From Shewanella sp. TC10 (lineage in GTDB: Bacteria > Pseudomonadota > Gammaproteobacteria > Enterobacterales > Shewanellaceae), in NCBI RefSeq assembly GCF_009663145.1, contig NZ_VKHR01000052.1:1-38464 (forward strand): a stretch of DNA of 38,464 nucleotides, written 5' to 3'. The notes under the pieces are model-generated. The model was not told the DNA's origin, did not search any database, and worked only from the letters and a program-made list of their open reading frames with translations. The position numbers were made by a program, and so were the translations under genes. Each line of letters opens with the position of its first letter. Within the stretch, counting starts at the first letter, position 1. This document shows positions 25,853 to 34,828 of the stretch, piece after piece.

Positions 25853-25863
25853 CAATGACATTA

Positions 25864-26346
25864 TTACAGTGACTTCAGCATCCAAATATCACAGCCACCG
25901 TGAATAGTACCATCTAAGGGTTTATCTAAGTGTTTAAACCCTTGTTTTTCATATAAAGCAATTGCAGACGTCATACTGGCCAAGGTGTCTAAATAACACT
26001 GTGAATAGCCAAATTCTTTCGCAAAAGATATACATTGCTGCGTTAACTGTTTACCAAGACCTAATCCGCGGCTTTGGGGTAATAAGAATAACTTTCTTAG
26101 TTCGCAGATATCGGTTGAGCCATTAAAAGAGGCAATTCCCGCGCCGCCGACTATTTCACCATCAACACTAGCCACTAAATACTGTGCTCTTTGCTCTGTT
26201 ATATAATGCTGGCTCATAGCATCCACTTCAGCATCTGATGGGCCAAAGCCCTCACCTACAGCGCCAAACTCTTTACCCACTGCCTTTATAATTTTTGCAA
26301 CGTCAGCATCTTGCTCTACACTTATCGGTTTTATGATTATATTCAT
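25864..26346 (-). CDS. GNAT-family N-acetyltransferase
   Basis: This is a cytoplasmic acetyl-CoA-dependent N-acetyltransferase of unknown substrate. The 160-residue protein shows the GNAT fold: beta-strands with YLVASVDGEIVGGAGIA (about 56-72), ELRKLFLLPQSRGLGLGKQL (about 82-101, with the acetyl-CoA pyrophosphate motif Q-S-R-G-L-G-L-G), and the C-terminal ALYEKQGFKHL. It follows the oxidoreductase gene by 112 nt on the same strand, so the two might be cotranscribed. A strong terminator ends the unit. The N-terminal MNIIIKPIS start is natural. Confidence 0.9.
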   Translation of the reverse strand: MNIIIKPISVEQDADVAKIIKAVGKEFGAVGEGFGPSDAEVDAMSQHYITEQRAQYLVASVDGEIVGGAGIASFNGSTDICELRKLFLLPQSRGLGLGKQLTQQCISFAKEFGYSQCYLDTLASMTSAIALYEKQGFKHLDKPLDGTIHGGCDIWMLKSL

Positions 26347-26458
26347 GAATTTTTGATGTTTTTGTTTGCATGTATTTTTAGATTATCAGTAAAATTTTTA
26401 TTTTAAAGAAATAAATAAACTCATTTAACTAACACTATCAATTGGCGAAAAGTTTCAC

Positions 26459-27415
26459 CTATATACGAGACTTAATCCTCGCAATATTTTCTTGGAACAG
26501 TCTCGAAATATCAGGAGTCACAATCTCAGAAACTAAATTTCCAGCTAAAATTTCATTAGCGACGGACTCAATTTCATAATTAAAACCAATGGTACTTCGT
26601 CGATCAAAAAATGATTCTATTAGGTCATCTAACTCATAAAGGTGACATTCACTGGCACGCCAAAAATCAGGAATGGCGATATAGCCCTTGTCACCAATGA
26701 TATAAGCTGAGTTTGGTAGTTTACTTCTAAAAGAAGTCCCTAAAGTTGCCATTACTTCAGGGTAATTGAACATAAAACAGACTTCATCTTCCACACCATT
26801 AGGAGCAAGATGTGAACTCACATAAATGGACTCTGGAGTTTGTTCGGTAAATAAATACGCTAAAGCGATTGGATATATTCCCATATCAAAAACACATCCC
26901 CCAGCAAGCTCAGTAGAATACTCTCGAGAATCTGGTGCATAAGCTAAAGGATAACCAAAATCAGCTTTAACTTGCAAAAGTGTGCCAATTCGACCTTGCT
27001 CAAACCAATTTTTTGCTTGAATAATGGCCGGTAGAAAATATGTCCACATGCCTTCGATTAGATAAACCTGTTGTTGCTCGGCTATTTCAAATAACAATCT
27101 CGATTCTTCGAGTGTCACTGTGATCGGCTTTTCACACAGTACCGACTTACCAGCAAGCATCGCCGCTTTAGCTTGCTCAAAATGAAAATTATGAGGAGTG
27201 GCAATATAAACCACATCAACCTTGTCATCATAATACAAACTTTCATAATCACCACAAGCAACGTTCGCACCATACTGTTTAGCGAATTCTTCAGCACGCT
27301 TTTTATCACGTGCAGCAACTGCATAAAAGTTACTATTACTGACCACTGCCATATCACTAGCAAACTGATGCGCAATCCTACCTGCGCCTATAATGCCCCA
27401 ATTAAGTGTTTTCAT
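26459..27415 (-). CDS. Gfo/Idh/MocA-family NAD(P)-dependent oxidoreductase
   Basis: This is a cytoplasmic dehydrogenase acting on a sugar or diol; the substrate is not evident. The 318-residue protein has the N-terminal Rossmann motif WGIIGAGRIAHQFASDM (residues 6-22), AARDKKRAEEFA, VVYIATPHNFHFEQA, and the family hallmark CEKPITV with catalytic Lys96. The second domain contains GGCVFDMGIYPIALAYLF, in which Asp177 and Tyr181 match the catalytic positions of dihydrodiol dehydrogenase-like members. A weak ribosome site (GGA) precedes the start. A 7-bp tandem repeat lies 204 bp upstream (27619-27679), where it could affect expression. Confidence 0.93.
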   Translation of the reverse strand: MKTLNWGIIGAGRIAHQFASDMAVVSNSNFYAVAARDKKRAEEFAKQYGANVACGDYESLYYDDKVDVVYIATPHNFHFEQAKAAMLAGKSVLCEKPITVTLEESRLLFEIAEQQQVYLIEGMWTYFLPAIIQAKNWFEQGRIGTLLQVKADFGYPLAYAPDSREYSTELAGGCVFDMGIYPIALAYLFTEQTPESIYVSSHLAPNGVEDEVCFMFNYPEVMATLGTSFRSKLPNSAYIIGDKGYIAIPDFWRASECHLYELDDLIESFFDRRSTIGFNYEIESVANEILAGNLVSEIVTPDISRLFQENIARIKSRI

Positions 27416-27905
27416 TTAAAATCCGTTTCAAGTAGTGCTGAGTATTTTATTCTCAGTTTTAACGTATATCTGACAGCGTAAATTGTAGACTAAGCGACTA
27501 ATCATTGAATAGCTAGAAAACCAATTAAACTTCGCCAATTGATTACAAATTAAATAAAAAGCCATGAGAAAGAGTTAACGCCTTTCTTTTAATGATTACA
27601 TGGCAAGCACTCAATCAATCAAAAATCAAAAATCAAAAATCAAAAATCAAAAATCAAAAATCAAAAATCAAAAATCAAAGCAGACTTTAAGTATTGAGTT
27701 AATACACCAATACTTTGCTAGCCTCTAATCTAAATAATTGAAAATAGCTGTAAGAATATCGATGTGTTAAGACGATAAATTAGACAATAATTGAGTGTTT
27801 ATCGACATTACTGATGGAGAGTTTGATATAAGGAAAAATAATTCTAAGCAGAAAAAGTTTCACCCTGAGCAAATATTAAACAACAATAAATATGACACCA
27901 TTTAT
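27416..27905. other. Gene-free region with a heptanucleotide repeat
   Basis: This 490-nt spacer between zapC and the oxidoreductase gene is AT-rich. It holds the tandem repeat at 27619-27679 and, before it, a potential hairpin combining GCCATG (27561-27566) with CATGGC (27599-27604) and, inside, AGAAAG (27567-27572) with CTTTCT (27582-27587). No plausible gene or recognised RNA is seen. Confidence 0.5.
27619..27679. repeat. Heptanucleotide tandem repeat (TCAAAAA)8.7
   Basis: Eight perfect copies of TCAAAAA occupy 27619-27674, followed by a partial TCAAA to 27679. It is non-coding on both strands. Such arrays slip during replication and can be length-variable between isolates. Confidence 0.97.
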
Positions 27906-28439
27906 TTATGCTGCAACTACCTGTTGCGCTTTTCTTAATGGATTAAGTCGATTATGCATGACCTTAATTGTTTCAAATTGCTGTAGTGTCTTAGAGTCAG
28001 TTAAAGGACACTCTTTAGACAACACCATCACTAATGCTGCTTGTAAGCTGTTTTCAACTACCATGACTAATACACGGCTGCCGTTAGCATTTAAATTAAA
28101 CAACTTACCTACTTCGCAATAGACACATTCTTGGCTAATTTCAAAAAACCAAGATTTCGGCATTTGCGGTTTTAATAGAAAGTGCGCGGCAGTTGCGTTC
28201 AAAGCTGTTTGAACAATTGCAGCGTCAGACATATTGACAAGTTTTGGAAGGGTTTCAAGCATGTGTATATAGAATTTAGCGTGCTCGACACTAAATTCTG
28301 ATGTTACTAATGCATCAGGAATAAGAGTTTTAGTTTTATATGGGGTTAAGAACTCCATCTCGGAACCTAATGAAATACTTAATTGCTTAAAGTTTTCATT
28401 ATATTCCCACTGCCAGTCCTTATTTGGCATTAATAACAT
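27906..28439 (-). CDS. zapC: Cell division protein ZapC
   Basis: ZapC is a cytoplasmic FtsZ-associated protein that bundles protofilaments and stabilises the Z ring. The 177-residue product matches E. coli ZapC through the N-terminal NKDWQWEYNENFKQLSISL, TLIPDAL, the well-conserved LKPQMPKSWFFEI, and the C-terminal IKVMHNRLNPL. It lies downstream of pyrD on the same strand, the same neighbour as in E. coli. I kept ATG 28439 (MLLMPNKDW, with GGTAC upstream), although an ATG three codons later is possible. It lies 190 nt after pyrD. Confidence 0.93.
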   Translation of the reverse strand: MLLMPNKDWQWEYNENFKQLSISLGSEMEFLTPYKTKTLIPDALVTSEFSVEHAKFYIHMLETLPKLVNMSDAAIVQTALNATAAHFLLKPQMPKSWFFEISQECVYCEVGKLFNLNANGSRVLVMVVENSLQAALVMVLSKECPLTDSKTLQQFETIKVMHNRLNPLRKAQQVVAA

Positions 28440-28527
28440 TTTTAAGTACCTAATTATAAGAATACAAACTGATAATAGATTATATTTCGGACAATATCAA
28501 AACTTAATTTAAAATATTTGATATAAA

Positions 28528-28629
28528 GATCATAAAGTTATAACGATCGAAAGATCGTAATTGCGATCGCTATAACTTTTTTAGATCTATAAATAAGATC
28601 GTTAGACCATTAATTAATCTAATTAGATC
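28528..28629. repeat. GATC cluster with a 16-bp imperfect inverted repeat
   Basis: Seven GATC sites lie in 102 bp (28528, 28545, 28553, 28565, 28584, 28597, 28626). Inside, 28534-28549 and 28564-28579 form a stem of 16 bp with one mismatch (arms AAAGTTATA-a-CGATCG and its complement) around a 14-nt loop. The plus strand then has a T-run, but both flanking genes read leftward, so it is not an obvious terminator for them. Confidence 0.8.
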
Positions 28630-29652
28630 TTATTTAGTCTTATAGGCATTAACAATATCTTTAATTAATCCTGGGCCTTGATATATAAACCCTGTATATA
28701 TTTGAACTAATTGAGAACCGGCATCAAATTTAGCTAAAGCATCCTCTGCACTATTAATTCCGCCTACGCCAATAATTGGGATCTCTCCGTTCAAATAACC
28801 GGCTAATTCTTTGATCACTTTTGTTGATAGATCCGTTAACGGCTTACCACTCAAACCACCCATTTCATTGGCATTGTCTAAACCAACCACTGCATCGCGG
28901 GTTAATGTCGTGTTGGTAGCAATCGCTCCATCAAATTTACTCTTCAATAGAGATTCAGCAATTTTCTCAATCTCTTCACTGGTTAAGTCTGGTGCAATTT
29001 TAAGGGCAATTGGAACATACTTATTATATTTTTCGGCTAGCTCAGTTTGTTTTGCTTTTAATGAGCTTAATAAATCATCTAATAATTCACCGTACTGCAT
29101 TGTACGAAGGCCTGGGGTATTTGGAGAAGAAATATTGACCGCGATATAATCTGAATGCTGATATACCTTTTCCATACAGATTAAGTAATCGTTTTTACCT
29201 TCATCTACTGGGGTATCTTTATTTTTACCAATATTGACACCAACAATAATATCAGTTTTCTTAGCCATTAAGTTTCTGACTAAATTATCTACACCTTTAT
29301 TATTAAAACCCATGCGATTAATGATCGCCTTAGCAGGTTTTAATCTAAATAAACGTGGTTGTTCGTTACCTGGTTGAGGACGAGGAGTGACTGTACCGAC
29401 TTCTACATGACCAAAACCCATAGCATGAAAAGCATCAATTGACTCACCGTCTTTATCTAAGCCAGCAGCAAGACCTACAGGGTTATTAAAGGTGATCCCC
29501 ATGCAAGTCACAGGAGCAGCACTTACATCTTGGCTGTAAAATAGGTTTAAAGGGTTGTTTCCAGTGTTTTTTAAACTCCCAATAGCGATGTTATGCGCTA
29601 CTTCTGGATCCATTTGAAACATTACTTTTTGTGCCATTTTGTAAAAAAACAT
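28630..29652 (-). CDS. pyrD: Dihydroorotate dehydrogenase, class 2 (quinone-dependent)
   Basis: PyrD oxidises dihydroorotate to orotate with electrons passed to quinone at the inner membrane, the fourth step of pyrimidine synthesis. The 340-residue protein has the class 2 N-terminal amphipathic extension (MFFYKMAQKVMFQMDPE) that docks on the membrane, FMN contacts VGLAAGLDKDG, NRMGFNNKG, VNIGKNKD, and the catalytic serine at NISSPNTPG (Ser175). IGVGGI and QIYTGFIYQGP bind the FMN phosphate. The start is certain: TTTAGGAG lies directly before it. Between gdhB and pyrD there are only 65 nt, which include a terminator-like hairpin ending 16 nt before the ATG. Confidence 0.98.
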   Translation of the reverse strand: MFFYKMAQKVMFQMDPEVAHNIAIGSLKNTGNNPLNLFYSQDVSAAPVTCMGITFNNPVGLAAGLDKDGESIDAFHAMGFGHVEVGTVTPRPQPGNEQPRLFRLKPAKAIINRMGFNNKGVDNLVRNLMAKKTDIIVGVNIGKNKDTPVDEGKNDYLICMEKVYQHSDYIAVNISSPNTPGLRTMQYGELLDDLLSSLKAKQTELAEKYNKYVPIALKIAPDLTSEEIEKIAESLLKSKFDGAIATNTTLTRDAVVGLDNANEMGGLSGKPLTDLSTKVIKELAGYLNGEIPIIGVGGINSAEDALAKFDAGSQLVQIYTGFIYQGPGLIKDIVNAYKTK

Positions 29653-29668
29653 GCTTTCTCCTAAACCT

Positions 29669-29697
29669 AAAAAAAGCCCCGGCTAATTGCCAGGGCT
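29669..29697 (-). terminator. Terminator after gdhB, inside the pyrD leader
   Basis: On the minus strand AGCCCTGGC (29689-29697), a short AT loop, GCCGGGGCT (29675-29683) and a T7 run (29669-29675) form an intrinsic terminator. It begins 20 nt after the gdhB stop and its T-run ends 16 nt before the pyrD ATG, so no promoter fits between them. Confidence 0.85.
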
Positions 29698-29717
29698 TGT
29701 TCACTTATTATAAATAA

Positions 29718-32700
29718 TTATCTTGGCCCTTCGCAATGAAGAATCAATAAATTAAGTTCACGTAACGCCACCGAGAATTTAGCAAAGTCATGACTTTGAG
29801 AAACTTTAAAGTCAGCTAATAGATGGAACCAGCGCTCTAACAGCTTCTCATTGTTATCAATCCATTGCTGAATGATCGAATCAGCATCACAAGTATCTGT
29901 ACAAGCTCTTAGCACTGTAGAACTGAGTGCACGTTGCTGCCAATCGAGTTCTTCTCTAAATGCTGCACGAGCAAGTGCTTGCCAATGGTTAGATACAGGT
30001 TGATTACTGATTTGTTCAAGGAACCAATGTAATTCAACTTTTGCACCCAATCTAAAGTAAGTTTCAGCGACTAACTGAACTGACTTACCTTCAATTTGTG
30101 CAATCTGAGCGATATCTAATGCTGAGAACAATGTACTCATTTTAGCAACAACTTGTGCTAACTCTTGCGGTACCTTCTGTTCTGTTAATGATTTAATTTC
30201 AGTTGAAATTGCAATCACTTCAGCAGCAATCATGTACTGATCAACATTGGTTTTCAGCTCTTCAAACACAGGTTTAAAGAACGCTACCGTTTGCTCAATA
30301 TTCTCACCTTTACTGCGATGGCGAATGAACCAACGGCAAGCACGGCGCATATTACGGCGCAATTGATGCAGCATTTCACTTTGTACATCAGCAGATACCA
30401 CACCATTCAATTCAGTAATCGAATGAGTTAAGTCAGCTAAACCAAAAACTTCGCGGGCCATAGTATAGCAAATTGCAGCTTCAGCGACTGTGGCACCAGT
30501 CTCATCTTGCATGCGTTGTACGAAATTAAAGCCCATATCATTCACTAGCTCATTGGCTAATGACGTAGCAATAATTTCACCGCGTAGTGGATGAGCAATC
30601 ATCTTATCAGCGTATTTATCTTGTAACTGCTGTGGGAAGTAAGCTGTTAGTAATTTACTTAAGAAAGTATCTTCAGTAATTTCAGCTGTCACTAACTGCT
30701 CTTTTAGCACCATCTTACCGTAAGCAACCAGCACTGAAAGTTCTGGTCTAGTTAATGGGCGGTTATTCGCTAAACGTTCAGCTAGCTCATCATCAGTCGG
30801 TAAAAACTCAAGTGCTCTATCTAGCTTGCCGTCTTTTTCAAGATATTGAATATAACGAATATGCTCTTTTAGCTGTGAAATACCGTGCGCTTGAGTGACA
30901 GAAATAGTGCGAGTTTGATCGTTACAATCTTGCAGTACAATCTCACCCACTTCATCAGTCATTTCTTCAAGTAAGCGGTTACGCTGTTTAACGGTTAACT
31001 CGCCATCTGCGACTAAAGTGTTCAACAGAATTTTGATATTAACTTCGTTATCTGAACAATCTACGCCGCCAACATTATCAACGAAATCTGTATTTACACG
31101 GCCGCCATTTGCAGCAAATTCAATACGGCCTAGTTGAGTGGCACCTAAGTTACCACCTTCACCAATAATTTTTGCGTTGAGCTCGTTACCATTAACACGA
31201 ATAGCATCGTTTGCTCGATCGCCAACTTCAGCATGAGTTTCAGACGTTGCTTTAACGTATGTACCGATACCACCATTCCAAATTAAATCGACACGCATTT
31301 TAAGCAATGCTTGCATCAGTTGATTTGGTGTCATGGTGTCTAAATCAGTTTCAAGCATCGCTTTGATTTCTTTAGTCAGCTTAAGTGACTTGGCTGAACG
31401 ATTGAAAATCACTCCACCTTTAGACATCAATTTAGTGTTGTAATCTTCCCAGCTTGAACGAGGTAAGTTAAATAAACGCTCGCGCTCTACATAACTTTTT
31501 TCAACGTCAGGATTTGGGTCAACAAAAATGTGCATATGGTTGAATGCAGCAACAAGTTTAGTATGACGTGATAACAACATACCGTTACCAAATACGTCAC
31601 CAGCCATGTCGCCAACCGCTAGACATGTAAAGTCTGTGGTTTGGCAATCAATACCTTCTTCACGGAAATGGCGTTTAACTGACTCCCATGCACCTTTTGC
31701 TGTAATCCCCATTTTCTTGTGGTCGTAACCATTACTACCACCTGATGCAAACGCATCACCTAACCAGAAATCATACTCAATGGCGATTTCGTTAGCGATA
31801 TCTGAGAATGTTGCAGTACCTTTATCGGCTGCTACCACTAGGTAAGCATCGTCTTCATCGTGTCGAACGACATCTTTAGGAGGAACAACTTTACCTTCGA
31901 TAATGTTGTCACTAATGTCGAGTAAACCACGGATAAATAAGCGGTAACAAGCTTGACCTTCATTAAAGAATGCTTCACGACCGCCATCCGTAGGCAGTTG
32001 CTTACACACAAAGCCACCTTTCGCACCTACAGGTACAATGACGGTGTTTTTAACTTGTTGCGCTTTAACAAGACCTAACACTTCAGTACGGAAATCTTCA
32101 CGTCTGTCTGACCAACGTAGGCCACCACGAGCCACTTTACCACCACGTAAATGCACACCTTCTACCCTTGGAGAGTAAACAAAGATCTCAAACTTCGGCA
32201 GTGGGCGCGGCATTTCCGGAATATCTTCAGGCAAGAATTTGAACGAGATATAAGGTTTATTCTCATTTTTAGATAATGTCTGATAGAAGTTAGTACGCAG
32301 AGTGGCGTTAATTAAATCTAGGTAGCGACGGATAATACGGTCATCATCTAGGCTAGATACATCTTCAAGACGTAAATCCACCTGCTCTAAAAACTTACTT
32401 AACGTACGTGTTTTTAACTTAGGATTGAATTTACGAATAAACATTTTGACCAATAAATCAGCAATTTGCGGATAACGGTTAAATGTTTCTTCAATGTAAG
32501 ATTGACTGAATGTCGCATCGATTTGGCGCATATACTTAGCGTAAGCACGTAAAATAGACACTTCACGACCTGTTAAGCTGGTCGCTAAAATCATTCTGTT
32601 AAAGCCGTCATCCTCAAGCTCTTTATCCCATACTTGAGAAAGTGCATTTTGGAAACGATCTTGGCTATCGGCTAAATTATCAATAGCAGCGCCTTGCACT

Positions 32701-34562
32701 GTCATTAAGAAATCTAAAATCCAGAATGTATGACCGTCTGCAGTTTTCACTTCATACGGGCGCTCATTGATAACACGAAGGCCAAAGTTTTCCAGCATTG
32801 GTAAAACATCAGAAAGATGAATAGGTTCATCTTTATGGAATAACTTTAAGCGAACATTATTGTCATTCAGCGCAGTTTCTTGCGGCTGGTAAAATAACAT
32901 GCCTAATTTATGGTCGTCATTCAATGCTTCAAGGTGTTGGATATCCACTACCGCAGAACTTGGCAATACATCTTCTTTATAACTTGGTGAAAATGCAGTT
33001 AAGTAACGTTTCGTGAGACCCGTACCAGATTGTTCACCTAAGGCATTGTTGAGTGAACTATGTAATTTATCTTCCCATGAGCGAGCCGCTTCAATGAGGT
33101 TTTTCTCAATAGCAGCCACATCGACGTCCATATTATTATTATCAACTTTAATGATGTAATGCGTACGCGCTAAAGTTGATTCTGAGAAGTAAGTGGTAAA
33201 CTCAACATCTTCACTACTGTTAAAGTGCTGAGCCAAAATACGCTGAGTATCTTGACGTAATTTGGTGTTATATCTGTCTTTAGAGACATACACTAAGCAA
33301 GATAAGAAGCGGCCAAAGCCGTCCTTTCGAACAAACAATTTAAGTTTGTCACGATCTTGCATTTGTAATACACCACGAGCGATATGAGCAAGTTGATCTT
33401 CTTTTGCTTGAATTAGCTCATCGCGAGGAAGATTTTCAAGAATGTTCATCAAAGCTTTGTAGTCATGTGAGCGAGGGGCAAGACCCGACTGCTCCATGAC
33501 ACGTTCTACTTTTCCTGCAAGAAGTGGAATTTCTCGCGGGCTGCGGTTATACAAGTTTGATGCATACAAGCCTAAGAAACGGTCTTCACCAATCACATTC
33601 CCCGCTTTATCAAAACGTTTAATACCTACGTAATCTACGTAAGCTGGGCGATGAACACGGCTCTTAGTTGAACTCTTAGTTAACACAAGCAAGCTTTCAT
33701 CAAGTGCTTCTTTACGAGCAGATGCTGAGAAGCTTGATAGTAATAATCCACGATCAGCTTGTTGATTACGTGAACGCGTCATTAAGCCTAAGCTAGACTC
33801 TAAATCAGGGACAAGTTCAACATCACCTTCTACGCGTTTAAGCTCGTAATAGCGATAACCGAGTAATGTAAAGTGATGATTATTCAAGTAAGTCAAGAAG
33901 TTAGTCGCTTCTTCCATTTCAGCTTTTTCGCCAGGAAATGGTTGCTTAGGTAACTTTTTAATCGTGTCAGATAATTTATCTGACATTTGTTGCCAATCAT
34001 CTACTGAAGAAACAACATCAGCAAACACTGACTCTAATTCTTTACCAATGGCTTTAATATCGGCTTCGCTGCTTTGACGATCAATCTCTATTAAAAATAC
34101 AGCAACGTTTTCGGTAGCTTCTGGTGCATCTTTAATAAAAGAAACTTCTTTAACCAATTCCTCATCACGGACTAATGCAAGTGGTGTGTGTAACACCATA
34201 TGCGCCGTAATCCCCATGCGGTTTAATGCCATAGTGACTGAATCAACCAAGAAAGGCATATCTGGTTGAATTATTTCAATAATACTATGGGTAGATTGCC
34301 AGCCATGTTTTGACTGACTTGGGTTAAACACACGGATGTGGCTGTTGGTTTTAGCTGATTTGTTTAGCGCATTCCAAAGGCTTAATACGGCACCATAAAG
34401 GTCACTGTCATTACGAGCATTTAAGTCTTCTTTTGACATATGGGCGTATATACAATTGGCAAATTGCTCAACTTGTTTAGCTTGAGAATTAGGGATTTTT
34501 TTATGAATTAAATTGACTACATTTTCTAGTAGTACTGAAGGCATTGCATCTTTAAAGGCCAT
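29718..34562 (-). CDS. gdhB: NAD-specific glutamate dehydrogenase, large (180-kDa class)
   Basis: This catabolic enzyme converts glutamate to 2-oxoglutarate and ammonia with NAD. At 1614 residues it matches the L_180 class known from Streptomyces, Pseudomonas and Shewanella. It has a long N-terminal ACT-like regulatory region (about 1-700), a catalytic core (KNTVIVPVGAKGGFVCKQLP with the active-site lysine near residue 850; GGSNGYDHKKMGIT; CLAVGDMAGDVFGNGMLLS near 987; WNGGIGTYVK near 1098), and a helical C-terminal region. The start has AAGGAAA upstream. The frame is intact over its whole length. It is followed by a terminator and then pyrD. Confidence 0.97.
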   Translation of the reverse strand: MAFKDAMPSVLLENVVNLIHKKIPNSQAKQVEQFANCIYAHMSKEDLNARNDSDLYGAVLSLWNALNKSAKTNSHIRVFNPSQSKHGWQSTHSIIEIIQPDMPFLVDSVTMALNRMGITAHMVLHTPLALVRDEELVKEVSFIKDAPEATENVAVFLIEIDRQSSEADIKAIGKELESVFADVVSSVDDWQQMSDKLSDTIKKLPKQPFPGEKAEMEEATNFLTYLNNHHFTLLGYRYYELKRVEGDVELVPDLESSLGLMTRSRNQQADRGLLLSSFSASARKEALDESLLVLTKSSTKSRVHRPAYVDYVGIKRFDKAGNVIGEDRFLGLYASNLYNRSPREIPLLAGKVERVMEQSGLAPRSHDYKALMNILENLPRDELIQAKEDQLAHIARGVLQMQDRDKLKLFVRKDGFGRFLSCLVYVSKDRYNTKLRQDTQRILAQHFNSSEDVEFTTYFSESTLARTHYIIKVDNNNMDVDVAAIEKNLIEAARSWEDKLHSSLNNALGEQSGTGLTKRYLTAFSPSYKEDVLPSSAVVDIQHLEALNDDHKLGMLFYQPQETALNDNNVRLKLFHKDEPIHLSDVLPMLENFGLRVINERPYEVKTADGHTFWILDFLMTVQGAAIDNLADSQDRFQNALSQVWDKELEDDGFNRMILATSLTGREVSILRAYAKYMRQIDATFSQSYIEETFNRYPQIADLLVKMFIRKFNPKLKTRTLSKFLEQVDLRLEDVSSLDDDRIIRRYLDLINATLRTNFYQTLSKNENKPYISFKFLPEDIPEMPRPLPKFEIFVYSPRVEGVHLRGGKVARGGLRWSDRREDFRTEVLGLVKAQQVKNTVIVPVGAKGGFVCKQLPTDGGREAFFNEGQACYRLFIRGLLDISDNIIEGKVVPPKDVVRHDEDDAYLVVAADKGTATFSDIANEIAIEYDFWLGDAFASGGSNGYDHKKMGITAKGAWESVKRHFREEGIDCQTTDFTCLAVGDMAGDVFGNGMLLSRHTKLVAAFNHMHIFVDPNPDVEKSYVERERLFNLPRSSWEDYNTKLMSKGGVIFNRSAKSLKLTKEIKAMLETDLDTMTPNQLMQALLKMRVDLIWNGGIGTYVKATSETHAEVGDRANDAIRVNGNELNAKIIGEGGNLGATQLGRIEFAANGGRVNTDFVDNVGGVDCSDNEVNIKILLNTLVADGELTVKQRNRLLEEMTDEVGEIVLQDCNDQTRTISVTQAHGISQLKEHIRYIQYLEKDGKLDRALEFLPTDDELAERLANNRPLTRPELSVLVAYGKMVLKEQLVTAEITEDTFLSKLLTAYFPQQLQDKYADKMIAHPLRGEIIATSLANELVNDMGFNFVQRMQDETGATVAEAAICYTMAREVFGLADLTHSITELNGVVSADVQSEMLHQLRRNMRRACRWFIRHRSKGENIEQTVAFFKPVFEELKTNVDQYMIAAEVIAISTEIKSLTEQKVPQELAQVVAKMSTLFSALDIAQIAQIEGKSVQLVAETYFRLGAKVELHWFLEQISNQPVSNHWQALARAAFREELDWQQRALSSTVLRACTDTCDADSIIQQWIDNNEKLLERWFHLLADFKVSQSHDFAKFSVALRELNLLILHCEGPR

Positions 34563-34780
34563 GTTGCAGTTTCCTTAAGCGTTTATGGCAGCGCTTTTAT
34601 CATTATATTGGATGCTTCGGCTTGTTGATTCAGTTTAAAACTGAGATCTGGAGCAAAGTTTATTACTAATTAACTGCTATATCGAGCACTATTTTAGTGG
34701 TAGATCCTCTAATATCCTTGTTAACTCTAGAATTATAGTCACTATTTGACCAATCAAGCGTTTAGACAGACTAACTATGC

Positions 34781-34805
34781 AAAAAAAAAAGGAGCCTAAG
34801 CTCCT
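34781..34805 (-). terminator. Terminator of the MMPL exporter gene
   Basis: Stem GGAGC (34791-34795) / GCTCC (34800-34804) with a 4-nt loop is followed on the minus strand by ten T residues. It lies 24 nt after the stop codon. Confidence 0.9.
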
Positions 34806-34828
34806 CTTGTTGATTCTAAACCGTTTGT

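Larger units (their letters stand above)
25325..25863. other. Long gene-free region upstream of the lacI-family gene
   Basis: This 539-nt AT-rich spacer contains the lacI promoter, the two operator-like sites at 25347-25361 and 25546-25559, and the GNAT terminator at its right end. I find no reading frame with a ribosome site. Its length and the orphan palindrome at 25546 suggest that a divergent target gene may once have stood here. Confidence 0.5.

Noticed and set aside
27619..27679. Short regular repeats as a CRISPR array
   Set aside because: The 7-bp units are directly adjacent with no spacers, and no cas gene is present. It is a simple tandem repeat.
28564..28582. The hairpin after pyrD as a normal terminator
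   Set aside because: Its T-run is on the plus strand, while pyrD and zapC both read on the minus strand, so it would not end either of them.
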